Positions 45,256 through 53,001 of a stretch of DNA of 64,000 nt are shown here, piece by piece; the stretch's first letter is position 1; each line of letters begins with the position of its first letter. The position numbers and the translations under genes were made by a program. Under the pieces are notes generated by a model, which was not told the DNA's origin, ran no database searches, and worked only from the letters and a program-made list of their open reading frames with translations. This DNA comes from Paludibacter sp. UBA6032 (GTDB lineage: Bacteria > Bacteroidota > Bacteroidia > Bacteroidales > Paludibacteraceae): positions 1 through 64,000 of the forward strand of contig DIZI01000021.1 in NCBI GenBank assembly GCA_002427885.1. The letters run 5' to 3'.

Positions 45256-46470
45256 ATGGAATATAAACTCGATAACGGCGGTTGCTGTATGAATAAAAAG
45301 GGTTGTAATAACAACTCCACTCAAAAACTCAGCACATTCGATTGGATGTGCGATTTACCCGAAACTCAAAAAGAAACGGATTTCGTGGAAGTACAATTCA
45401 AAAATACCCGCAAAGGATATTTTTTGAACAACACAAAGATTTCCCTTGAAAAAGGAGATATGGTAGCAGTAGAGTCTTCGCCCGGACATGATATCGGTGA
45501 AGTTACGCTGGTAGGAAGATTGGTTTTACTTCAAATGAAAAAATACAATGTCAACCCCGATAAGATGGAAGTCCGACGGATCTATCGCAAAGCCAAAGAA
45601 ACAGATCTTGAAAAACTTCAGGAAGCAAAAGCAAAAGAACAGAGCACAATGATTCGAGCCCGTCAGATTGCTGAAAATCTTAATTTAAATATGAAAATTG
45701 GGGATGTGGAATATCAGGGCGATGGGAACAAAGCAATTTTCTATTATATTGCTGATGAACGCGTTGATTTTCGACAACTGATAAAAGTATTTGCCGAAAC
45801 TTTCAGGGTTCGTATTGAAATGAAACAAATTGGAGCTAGACAGGAGGCAGGTCGAATCGGAGGAATTGGTCCCTGTGGCCGAGAACTATGTTGCTCCGGT
45901 TGGCTGACAACCTTCAATTCCGTATCAACCAGTGCAGCACGCTATCAGGACATTTCACCAAATCCTCAAAAAATGGCAGGACAATGCGGCAAACTGAAAT
46001 GCTGTATGAATTACGAACTGGATACCTATGTGGATGCTTTGAAAGCTTTTCCTTCGAAAGAAATTCAACTGGAAACCCTGGATAACACTTTCTTTTATTT
46101 CAAAACAGATGTTTTCAAAGAACTTGTTTCTTACTCCACATCACCTAATTTCGGGGCAAATGTTGTTTCAATTTCGCCTCAACGGGCAAAAGAAATAATT
46201 GCGCTCAATAAGAAAGGTATAAAACCGGATTTACTTGATGACCAGTCGGATATTGAGGCAAAACCCGTTTTAGTTAATTATGAAAATGGCGTTGGACAAG
46301 ACAGTTTGACCCGTTTCGACAGCAATAATAAGCGTCCCAAATCAAATAACCGGAAAGGCAACCAACCACAGTTTGCTAAAACAAAAAAAACGGAGGCTAA
46401 AATGAATCCTCCACGATTTGAAAAACCAATTAAGAAAGTTGATATCGACCCAAAGAAGAATGAAGAATGA
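45256..46470 (+). CDS. ricT: PSP1-domain regulatory iron-sulfur protein, RicT-like
   Basis: A 404-residue PSP1 (RicT/YaaT) family protein. In Firmicutes RicT joins RicA/RicF in an Fe-S complex affecting RNase Y and phosphorelay; the role in Bacteroidota is not established. Visible: GYFLNNTKISLEKGDMVAVE, the PSP1 core with GHDIGEVTLVG, and cysteine motifs CGRELCCSGWL and GQCGKLKCCMNYE near 206-260 that could hold a cluster, plus an N-terminal GGCCMNKKGC. The Lys/Asn-rich C-terminus is low complexity. An earlier ATG at 45217 exists; 45256 fits the usual protein start better. gldH overlaps its end by four bases. Confidence 0.88.
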   Translation: MEYKLDNGGCCMNKKGCNNNSTQKLSTFDWMCDLPETQKETDFVEVQFKNTRKGYFLNNTKISLEKGDMVAVESSPGHDIGEVTLVGRLVLLQMKKYNVNPDKMEVRRIYRKAKETDLEKLQEAKAKEQSTMIRARQIAENLNLNMKIGDVEYQGDGNKAIFYYIADERVDFRQLIKVFAETFRVRIEMKQIGARQEAGRIGGIGPCGRELCCSGWLTTFNSVSTSAARYQDISPNPQKMAGQCGKLKCCMNYELDTYVDALKAFPSKEIQLETLDNTFFYFKTDVFKELVSYSTSPNFGANVVSISPQRAKEIIALNKKGIKPDLLDDQSDIEAKPVLVNYENGVGQDSLTRFDSNNKRPKSNNRKGNQPQFAKTKKTEAKMNPPRFEKPIKKVDIDPKKNEE

Positions 46471-46934
46471 AAAATAAACTATTATGGGCGATTTTCATTT
46501 CGCTCTTCACCGTTGCCTGTAATAACAACGATGTCTATTTAAAATACCAGACAATTGTTCCCGAGGGATGGAGTAAAGACAGTACTTTTACATTCGACAT
46601 TCCCATAACTGATACAACAGCAAGTTATAATGTATTCGTAAATATACGGAACAGAGGTGAGTATCCTTATCAAAACCTCTGGCTTTTTTTGAGCGAAACT
46701 ACACCTGATAAAAGACTGCTAAATGATACAATAGAATGTTATCTTGCCGATCAAAAAGGCAAATGGCTTGGTTCCGGTGTAGGGTCTTTGTATAATATGC
46801 CTGTTTTGTACAAGCAAAATACACGTTTTAAAACTAGTGGAATATATCGATATCAGATTATTCAGGGAATGCGTGACGATATGCTGGTTGGTGTCAACGA
46901 CATAGGTATGCGGGTAGAGAAAATTGGAAAATAG
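46467..46934 (+). CDS. gldH: Gliding motility lipoprotein GldH
   Basis: A 155-residue lipoprotein of the GldH family, with signal peptide and lipobox FTVAC (Cys at about 18). GldH is needed for gliding in Flavobacterium, but it is conserved in many non-gliding Bacteroidales, usually in this same ricT-gldH setting, so envelope maintenance is a safer role here than motility. The mature part has the beta-sandwich pattern with YNVFVNIRNRGEYPYQNLWLF. It starts inside the ricT stop (ATGA), implying translational coupling. Confidence 0.9.
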   Translation: MKNKLLWAIFISLFTVACNNNDVYLKYQTIVPEGWSKDSTFTFDIPITDTTASYNVFVNIRNRGEYPYQNLWLFLSETTPDKRLLNDTIECYLADQKGKWLGSGVGSLYNMPVLYKQNTRFKTSGIYRYQIIQGMRDDMLVGVNDIGMRVEKIGK

Positions 46935-46989
46935 TTGGTAATTGAGTAAATGAATTCAACTATAAATTTTAATAAGTATAAATACAAAA

Positions 46990-47742
46990 GTGGGAAAAAA
47001 TAAATTGTCCAAATTTGCCGATATGGAAACGTATTCCCATGTCTTTCAAGTTCCGGCACATACATTGCGAGAAGGTGCCACTTTCGGGATGAAAGGAAAA
47101 TGGAACGAAATGTTTTTCAAAAACAATCACCCTATCGTTTTGGAATTAGGCTGCGGGAAAGGCGAATACACAGTTGGTTTGGGTCAATTATATCCGGATA
47201 AAAACTTTGTGGGAGTGGATATTAAAGGTGCCCGCTTATGGACCGGAGCCCGGGAATCACTCGAGAAAGGGCTGAAAAATGTTGCATTTTTACGAACCAA
47301 TATTGAAATGATTTTTCATTTTTTTGCGGAAAATGAAGTGAGTGAAATCTGGCTTACTTTCCCCGATCCTCAAATGAAAAAAGTAACCAAGCGCCTGACT
47401 GCCACTAATTTTATGAAATCCTACCAACAGTTTCTCAAACCTGAAGGAATCATTCATTTAAAAACCGACAGTAATTTTATGTTTACTTACACCTGCGAAA
47501 TGATTAAAAAAAATCATTATCCCATTGTTTTTTCGTCAGACAATTTATATGCTTCCGAATTACATGACCCTATTTTAGGAATTAAAACCTATTATGAGCA
47601 ACAATGGCTCGACAGAGGAATAACAATCAAATACATTCAGTTCTTACTTGAAAAACGAAATGACTTTTATGAACCTGATATCGAAATAGAACCCGATGCC
47701 TATCGTAGTTTTGGCAGAAGTAAACGTCAACAATTAGACTAG
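46990..47742 (+). CDS. trmB: tRNA (guanine-N7)-methyltransferase TrmB
   Basis: SAM-dependent enzyme making m7G46 in tRNA variable loops. The 250-residue protein begins MGKNKLSKFADM with a GTG start; this N-terminus is characteristic of Bacteroidota TrmB, so the GTG is correct although an ATG lies 11 codons on. SAM-binding motif VLELGCGKGEYT near 52, FVGVDIKGARLW, the NIE...F block, the diagnostic WLTFPDPQMKK and a C-terminal TYYEQQWLDRGITIKYIQF follow. It sits 55 bases after gldH in the same run. Confidence 0.94.
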   Translation: MGKNKLSKFADMETYSHVFQVPAHTLREGATFGMKGKWNEMFFKNNHPIVLELGCGKGEYTVGLGQLYPDKNFVGVDIKGARLWTGARESLEKGLKNVAFLRTNIEMIFHFFAENEVSEIWLTFPDPQMKKVTKRLTATNFMKSYQQFLKPEGIIHLKTDSNFMFTYTCEMIKKNHYPIVFSSDNLYASELHDPILGIKTYYEQQWLDRGITIKYIQFLLEKRNDFYEPDIEIEPDAYRSFGRSKRQQLD

Positions 47743-47784
47743 TTTCGTTGTTTAATCATTTCATTCTCTATAATTAAAAATTTT

Positions 47785-48894
47785 ATGACATTAAATTCAC
47801 AAATAATTCTCGATGCACTCCTGCATGTCCGTTATCCCGGAACCGGTAAGGACATTGTTTCATCAGGAATGGTTCAAGACAATATAAGTATAGAAGGTAA
47901 TAAGGTTTCGTTTTCTCTACTTTTCGAAAAGGCCAACGATCCTTTTGCAAAATCAGTTGTAAAAGCAGCTGAACAAGCCATTCTTACATATGTAAGCGAC
48001 CAGGTGGAAATTAAAGGTAATATTGACATAGTGTCTTTAGCACCACCTCCAAAGCCTAAAACAAATTCCATTCTGCCAAATGTAAAGAATATTATTGCAG
48101 TTTCGTCCGGAAAAGGGGGAGTCGGGAAATCGACAGTTTCTGTAAATCTGGCAATTTCATTAGCCAAACTCGGATATAAAGTTGGGTTACTTGATGCCGA
48201 TATCCATGGTCCTTCCATTCCCAAGATGTTTGGTGTAGAAAATTTAAAACCGGCAATGGAAAATATTGATGGTCGTGAAATGCTTATCCCTATTGAAAAA
48301 TATGGCGTGAAAATTCTGTCAATCGGGTTCTTTGTCGATCCATCACAGGCTTTAGTTTGGAGGGGTGCCGTTTCAAGCAATGCATTGAAGCAACTGATTA
48401 CAGATGGTAATTGGGGCGACCTCGATTTTTTTGTAATGGATTTACCACCCGGTACCGGTGATATTCATTTGACTCTTGTGCAGACCATGGGTATTACCGG
48501 AGCCATTGTGGTTACAACACCACAAGATGTGGCTTTAGCTGATGCTCGCAAAGGTGTGAATATGTTCACAGGCGAAAAAGTAAATGTACCGGTATTAGGG
48601 CTTGTTGAAAATATGTCCTGGTTTACTCCAGCCGAACTTCCAGAAAATAAATATTATATATTCGGGAAAGATGGTGGAAAAAGACTGGCTGTTGAACTGA
48701 ATATACCCTTGCTTGGACAAATACCTTTGGTACAAAGTATTCGTGAAGGCGGTGATACAGGAGAACCTGTGGCATTTGAAGAAAACAGTATAACATCTAT
48801 AGCCTTTCTTGAGCTCGCTCAAAAGGTAGTTGAACGTGTTGATTACAGAAATGAGAATATGGAAGCAACTAAAAAAGTCGAAATGGCAAAATAA
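47785..48894 (+). CDS. mrp: Mrp/ApbC iron-sulfur carrier P-loop ATPase
   Basis: Scaffold/carrier ATPase for iron-sulfur clusters. In 369 residues: N-terminal MIP18-type domain (about 1-85, with LLHVRYPGTGKDIVSSGMV), then a ParA/MinD-like ATPase with deviant Walker A SSGKGGVGKSTVSVNLA near 108-124, DADIHGPSIPKMFG, and DFFVMDLPPGTGDIHLTLVQ. The region where many Mrp proteins carry the cluster-binding CxxC reads SWFTPAELPENKYYIFG here, with no cysteine. It is the last gene of the holB run. Confidence 0.93.
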   Translation: MTLNSQIILDALLHVRYPGTGKDIVSSGMVQDNISIEGNKVSFSLLFEKANDPFAKSVVKAAEQAILTYVSDQVEIKGNIDIVSLAPPPKPKTNSILPNVKNIIAVSSGKGGVGKSTVSVNLAISLAKLGYKVGLLDADIHGPSIPKMFGVENLKPAMENIDGREMLIPIEKYGVKILSIGFFVDPSQALVWRGAVSSNALKQLITDGNWGDLDFFVMDLPPGTGDIHLTLVQTMGITGAIVVTTPQDVALADARKGVNMFTGEKVNVPVLGLVENMSWFTPAELPENKYYIFGKDGGKRLAVELNIPLLGQIPLVQSIREGGDTGEPVAFEENSITSIAFLELAQKVVERVDYRNENMEATKKVEMAK

Positions 48895-49248
48895 TTATCT
48901 GATTTTAGGAATTCCATCCACATCTTGTATTTTAGTTAATAAGTTTATTGTTAACACTTTAAAATATTATAAATACATTAAATTGTAATATATATTGATA
49001 TTATGAACTACTTATTCTTCATTTTAAGATAATTTATTCAATTTTCTCGTAATGAAATCAAGCTTATAAAAAACTCTATTACAATGCAATGATAAACCAG
49101 CCATTGTATTGTAATAAAATGTAATTGATATTGTTGCTTTACAAATTCCTCTTTTAATAAATTATAGTACTATATTTGCCTTCAATTCCCGTAAACAAAA
49201 ACTGGGTAAAATCTTTATTAACAGTATTTTGTTGTGTACAGTTTTTAT
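48895..49248. other. 354-base AT-rich intergenic region before first ompA gene
   Basis: Contains no convincing ORF. A 14-base inverted repeat (49078-49091 with 49102-49115; one G-U wobble on the plus strand) may end the mrp transcript or act as an operator. TTGTAAT occurs at 48983-48989 and within 49108-49115. The -7 box TATATTTG of the ompA gene is at 49171-49178. Confidence 0.55.
49171..49178 (+). promoter_or_regulatory. -7 box of first ompA-like gene
   Basis: TATATTTG, consensus TAnnTTTG, 71 bases before the ATG at 49249. No convincing -33 at 19-21 bases. Confidence 0.45.
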
Positions 49249-50673
49249 ATGAGGCAATTCTTACTTTTAATTTTATTATTTTTAGCTGAATTCACTGCAT
49301 TTTCAGAAACAACCAATTTCTCCAGATGGTCATTTACTGCTGAGTACGATGCAACCTTATTTTTCGGTGATTTAACTCCTGTATTACAATTAATTCCATC
49401 AAGTTTGCAAGATTTTGCATTTGGTACTACCGTAGAATATAATTTAAATCCAGTATGGGGATTATCTGCTGATTATTACCATTTACCTTTTAGCGGACTA
49501 AGTAAGATTGCCTATTTCAAGACCAACCTACATAGCGCTGATTTAAACGCAACCATTAATTTTACAAAATGGATATTCCCTCAAACAAGATCTAAATTTT
49601 CTATTAGTGGAATAATCGGTGTAGGTGCTGCACTCTTCACATCCCGTAACAGATACCCTGATCCTACTAATTCTCCGCTCATTGTCAATGATATTCCAAC
49701 TTTCGTTAGTTCTGTCCCGGTTTCGTTTTTAGCTGAATACAACCTGACTAAGTCTGTTGATTTAGGCTTAAGAGTTCATTACAGAGCGTACATGTCCGAT
49801 AATCTGGAAGGTATTCCTTATCTTAATTTCAAAGGAGTTACCAATGATTACATTGCTGCTCTCGGATTATCTTTACGTTATAAGTTAGATGCTTTCAAAA
49901 AGGAACATTTACGGAATATAAATCTGGAAAATGAATTTTCAGGCCTTACAGAGAATGACCGGCAAAAATTGGTTTTTTTTCAAAATAATGATAGTTGCGT
50001 ATCCTGCCAGGCATTGGAAGCAACCAAAGAAAATGCAAAATCAATAGCTAAATTGGCAACAAACGATGCCAGACTTAGAAAAGATTTGGATTCAGTTTTG
50101 ACCCTTTTATCTAATTATAAACAAGATACTGATGGTGATGGTGTTTCGGATATCATGGATAAATGCCCTCAAACTGCACAGGAAGTACGGGGTCTTGTTG
50201 ACAAACATGGATGTCCACTCGATTCTGACGGTGATGGAGTTCCAGATTACGAAGATAAATGTCCAAAAACATACGGGGACGTTAGTAATAATGGCTGCCC
50301 TGAAGTAAAAAAAGAAGTGAAAGAATTATTCCGACAAGCCCTTCAGGGAATTCAATTTGAAACAGCTAAAGCTGATATTTTACCCGTTTCGTCTGCTATC
50401 TTAGACAAAATTGCAGAAATCATTTTACTCAACCCTAGCTATTTAATAGAAATTCAAGGACATACAGATAATATTGGGAATTCATCTTCAAATTTAATTT
50501 TGTCAGAAAGTCGTGCGGAAGCCGTACGCAAATACCTTGTTGAGAAAGGGGTGAATAACAGCCGCCTTAGTTCTCACGGTTACGGTGATACAAAACAGGT
50601 CGCAAATAATAATACCAGCGAAGGAAGATCAAAAAACAGACGGGTTGAATTTATTGTAAGCTTTGAAAAGTAA
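49249..50673 (+). CDS. OmpA-family protein with thrombospondin-3-type repeats
   Basis: A 474-residue outer-membrane protein: signal peptide (cleavage near AFSE), an eight-strand-type barrel to about residue 225, a short linker with SCVSC and a helical stretch, calcium-binding thrombospondin type 3 repeats (DTDGDGVSDIMDKCP, DSDGDGVPDYEDKCP) at about 288-345, and a C-terminal OmpA domain binding peptidoglycan (GHTDNIGNSSSN, LSESRAEAVRKYL). It links outer membrane to cell wall. The frame opens at a GTG 15 bases earlier; the ATG at 49249 begins a proper signal peptide. A paralog follows at 51480. Confidence 0.9.
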   Translation: MRQFLLLILLFLAEFTAFSETTNFSRWSFTAEYDATLFFGDLTPVLQLIPSSLQDFAFGTTVEYNLNPVWGLSADYYHLPFSGLSKIAYFKTNLHSADLNATINFTKWIFPQTRSKFSISGIIGVGAALFTSRNRYPDPTNSPLIVNDIPTFVSSVPVSFLAEYNLTKSVDLGLRVHYRAYMSDNLEGIPYLNFKGVTNDYIAALGLSLRYKLDAFKKEHLRNINLENEFSGLTENDRQKLVFFQNNDSCVSCQALEATKENAKSIAKLATNDARLRKDLDSVLTLLSNYKQDTDGDGVSDIMDKCPQTAQEVRGLVDKHGCPLDSDGDGVPDYEDKCPKTYGDVSNNGCPEVKKEVKELFRQALQGIQFETAKADILPVSSAILDKIAEIILLNPSYLIEIQGHTDNIGNSSSNLILSESRAEAVRKYLVEKGVNNSRLSSHGYGDTKQVANNNTSEGRSKNRRVEFIVSFEK

Positions 50674-51479
50674 TTTCAATTCTTCAAAATATTTATAAGG
50701 GCTTGTTTCAAGATACTCGAACTCCTCCTTTCTCCGGTAGCACGTTGATTAATCCTACTGTGAATATGTGAATTATATAATAAAAACTCAAAATTGTGTA
50801 ACACTTAATATCCAAAATTTACCGAACTTTGTGATTATATTATAAAAATAACTTTTGCAAATTATTACTGCATTTGAGAATACAAATTTTTAAAATTATA
50901 TTCTAAAAGCTCCTAATTAAGACTGCACAAAATACAATCAAACAGACATATAAGTTTTATATATATTTTAAGATTTATACCAAAACCCTGTTGATTAACT
51001 ACTTAAAGACCTCACTTTAAAGCCTTTTTAATTAATTTTTTTCAAAAAATTTTATATAACTAAATATCAATATATTAACTGGTTAGTAAAACCAAAAAAC
51101 AGTAATGTAATATTTTGTAATGCCAAAAAGGTTAGTTAAATTTACAATATGTAAATATATTCATAACTTTGAAGCAAAATTACTCATTTAACATGGTTTT
51201 AGTGGTATATTTTAAGTAATATACTTCTAATTTTTACATACATAATTTTATATCATCATACTAATTTGTGAAAATCATGGATGATTAAAAGAATTGAAAG
51301 CTAATATTTTCAAGGAACTTGATATAAGAGGTACCTAAAATTAGTGATAAAGACAGTTGATTATTTTACTCATTTATCAATAATAAGCAATTTGTCAAAA
51401 AAAGGGATCTGGTATATTCAACTCCAAGAATTCAGATGCATCATAAAATTAATTATTCTGTTTATAATCTTTCCTGCAA
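50674..51479. other. 806-base non-coding region between two ompA paralogs
   Basis: Very AT-rich with no believable ORF, tRNA or strong terminator hairpin. It holds TGTAAT at 51106-51111, TTGTAAT at 51115-51121, a palindrome ATTTAC-5-GTAAAT at 51140-51156 and a promoter at 51141-51171. Transcription from there would leave a leader of about 300 bases before the second ompA gene. The first 450 bases remain unexplained. Confidence 0.55.
51141..51171 (+). promoter_or_regulatory. Promoter with operator-like palindrome, second ompA gene
   Basis: TTTA at 51141-51144, a 19-base spacer and TAACTTTG at 51164-51171. The spacer carries the palindrome ATTTAC-N5-GTAAAT (51140-51156), a position where a bound regulator would block polymerase. 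The leader to the ATG would be about 300 bases. Confidence 0.5.
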
Positions 51480-52808
51480 ATGAAGAGATTCTTATTACTA
51501 ATTTACTCGTTATTAATTTTCATAAATGTTTTTTCGCAAAGTAAGGACTTTTCGAAATGGTCAGTCACCGCTGAATATGGATTGAATTATGTTTTTGGTG
51601 ATTATATTGAAGAAGTGTCCAAACCGCTTCCACCAACCTATGGGTTGACAGTCGAATACGGACTCACACCCGCCTGGGGTTTAGCTGTTGATTTTTATAA
51701 TTTCCCTTATAAAGGGGTCAATGGTACCAAAACCGCATCGTTTACGGCTGATTTAATCTGTTCGGACTTAAATGCAACGATTAATTTTACGAAATTGGTT
51801 TTTCCTTTTTCCCGTTCAAAATTTTCGTTTAACGGAAGTATTGGTGTGGGTATTGCACGTTACAGCACAGAATTTACTCAACCATATGCCATTGGTGGAA
51901 TAAATCATCCAATCATTGATAGTATTACCCCTCAAAAATTAGTCACATCAATACCCGTTTCCTTTTTATTCGAATATAATCTCTCAAATCAACTGGCTTT
52001 GGGTGTCAGGGCCCATTACAGGGCATATATGACTGATAATTTGGAAGGCGCACCAATTCTTAACTGGAAGGGAAGTACCAACGACTATATAGCTGCCATT
52101 ACTTTGTCGGTCCGGTATAAATTTGGCGCTGGAAATAAAGATCATGTACGAAACATTTCAGTGAAAGATTTTGAACCTAATGAAGCACTGGATTTAGTAA
52201 AAGCAACTAATGATAGAGTAAATAAGTTAGGTACAGCGTTGAGTAAATTAGAAAAAAAGGTAGATAATCAGGGAAGACGTATTGATTCGATTCAGGTATT
52301 TCTATCGAACGATGGGGCTGATTCAGATGGCGATGGCGTTCCGGATCAAAGAGACAGGGGGGCCAATACTCCTCCAAATACTGCCGTTGATTTCTGGGGA
52401 ATTCCAATTCCGGTTACGACTAATATAGTCAATAATAACAATAATAGAAATGGCGGGAAACAATCTGTCATTAATCAATATGGTACCGATGATGTACCGT
52501 CGGTTTATTTTGATTTTGACCGGTTGGATTTAGATAATGATGCATTAGAGACTATTGGTAAGGTAGCTGAGAAACTAAAAGCCGACAACGGGCTTATGGT
52601 CGAAGTTAGAGGTTATTGCGATTATGTAGGGAAAAGTCCTTATAACGAAAAACTTAGTATCCGGCGAGCCGAACGGGTGAAAGCAGAAATGGTGAAAATG
52701 TGGAAAATAAAACCGGAAAGGATTATAATTAACGGTAAAGGACGAATTTTAGAACCTCGTGCTCAATATCGTCCAAACAGAAGGTGCGATTTATTCCTGA
52801 GTAAATAA
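51480..52808 (+). CDS. OmpA-family protein, divergent paralog
   Basis: A 442-residue paralog of the protein at 49249: both share FS[RK]WS[FV]TAEY, the P[VA]WGL motif, DLNATINFTK and HYRAYM[ST]DNLEG in the barrel. After residue 225 it diverges: a coiled-coil-like stretch (LGTALSKLEKKVDNQGRRID), one remaining DSDGDGVPD repeat without the cysteine, an Asn-rich linker, then an OmpA C-terminal domain (VYFDFDRLDLDNDALETIGK, LSIRRAERVKAEM) ending RRCDLFLSK. Signal peptide cleavage is near NVFSQ. It is probably a tandem duplicate that lost most calcium repeats. Confidence 0.88.
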   Translation: MKRFLLLIYSLLIFINVFSQSKDFSKWSVTAEYGLNYVFGDYIEEVSKPLPPTYGLTVEYGLTPAWGLAVDFYNFPYKGVNGTKTASFTADLICSDLNATINFTKLVFPFSRSKFSFNGSIGVGIARYSTEFTQPYAIGGINHPIIDSITPQKLVTSIPVSFLFEYNLSNQLALGVRAHYRAYMTDNLEGAPILNWKGSTNDYIAAITLSVRYKFGAGNKDHVRNISVKDFEPNEALDLVKATNDRVNKLGTALSKLEKKVDNQGRRIDSIQVFLSNDGADSDGDGVPDQRDRGANTPPNTAVDFWGIPIPVTTNIVNNNNNRNGGKQSVINQYGTDDVPSVYFDFDRLDLDNDALETIGKVAEKLKADNGLMVEVRGYCDYVGKSPYNEKLSIRRAERVKAEMVKMWKIKPERIIINGKGRILEPRAQYRPNRRCDLFLSK

Positions 52809-52833
52809 AATAAGATAATAATCAATTTAGCAT

Positions 52834-52860
52834 AAAAGCCTATTTCAAAGTAGGCTTTTT
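52834..52860 (+). terminator. Terminator after second ompA gene
   Basis: AAAAGCCTA (52834-52842) pairs with TAGGCTTTT (52851-52859) and continues in T. Confidence 0.88.
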
Positions 52861-53001
52861 AGTGTTCTGAAGTTGAAGTACATATTCCTGAGCTAAAATA
52901 TCAAAAAAACAATTATCTTTACTGCCGATTTTTAAACATCTTTGTGGCATTTTTATTTCTACAAACTGAAATGTTTCTTTTTATAACCTAAAATCGAATA
53001 G

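Noticed and set aside
47874..48380. 168-residue ORF antisense to mrp
   Set aside because: A shadow frame of a well-conserved gene; no promoter or recognisable domain.
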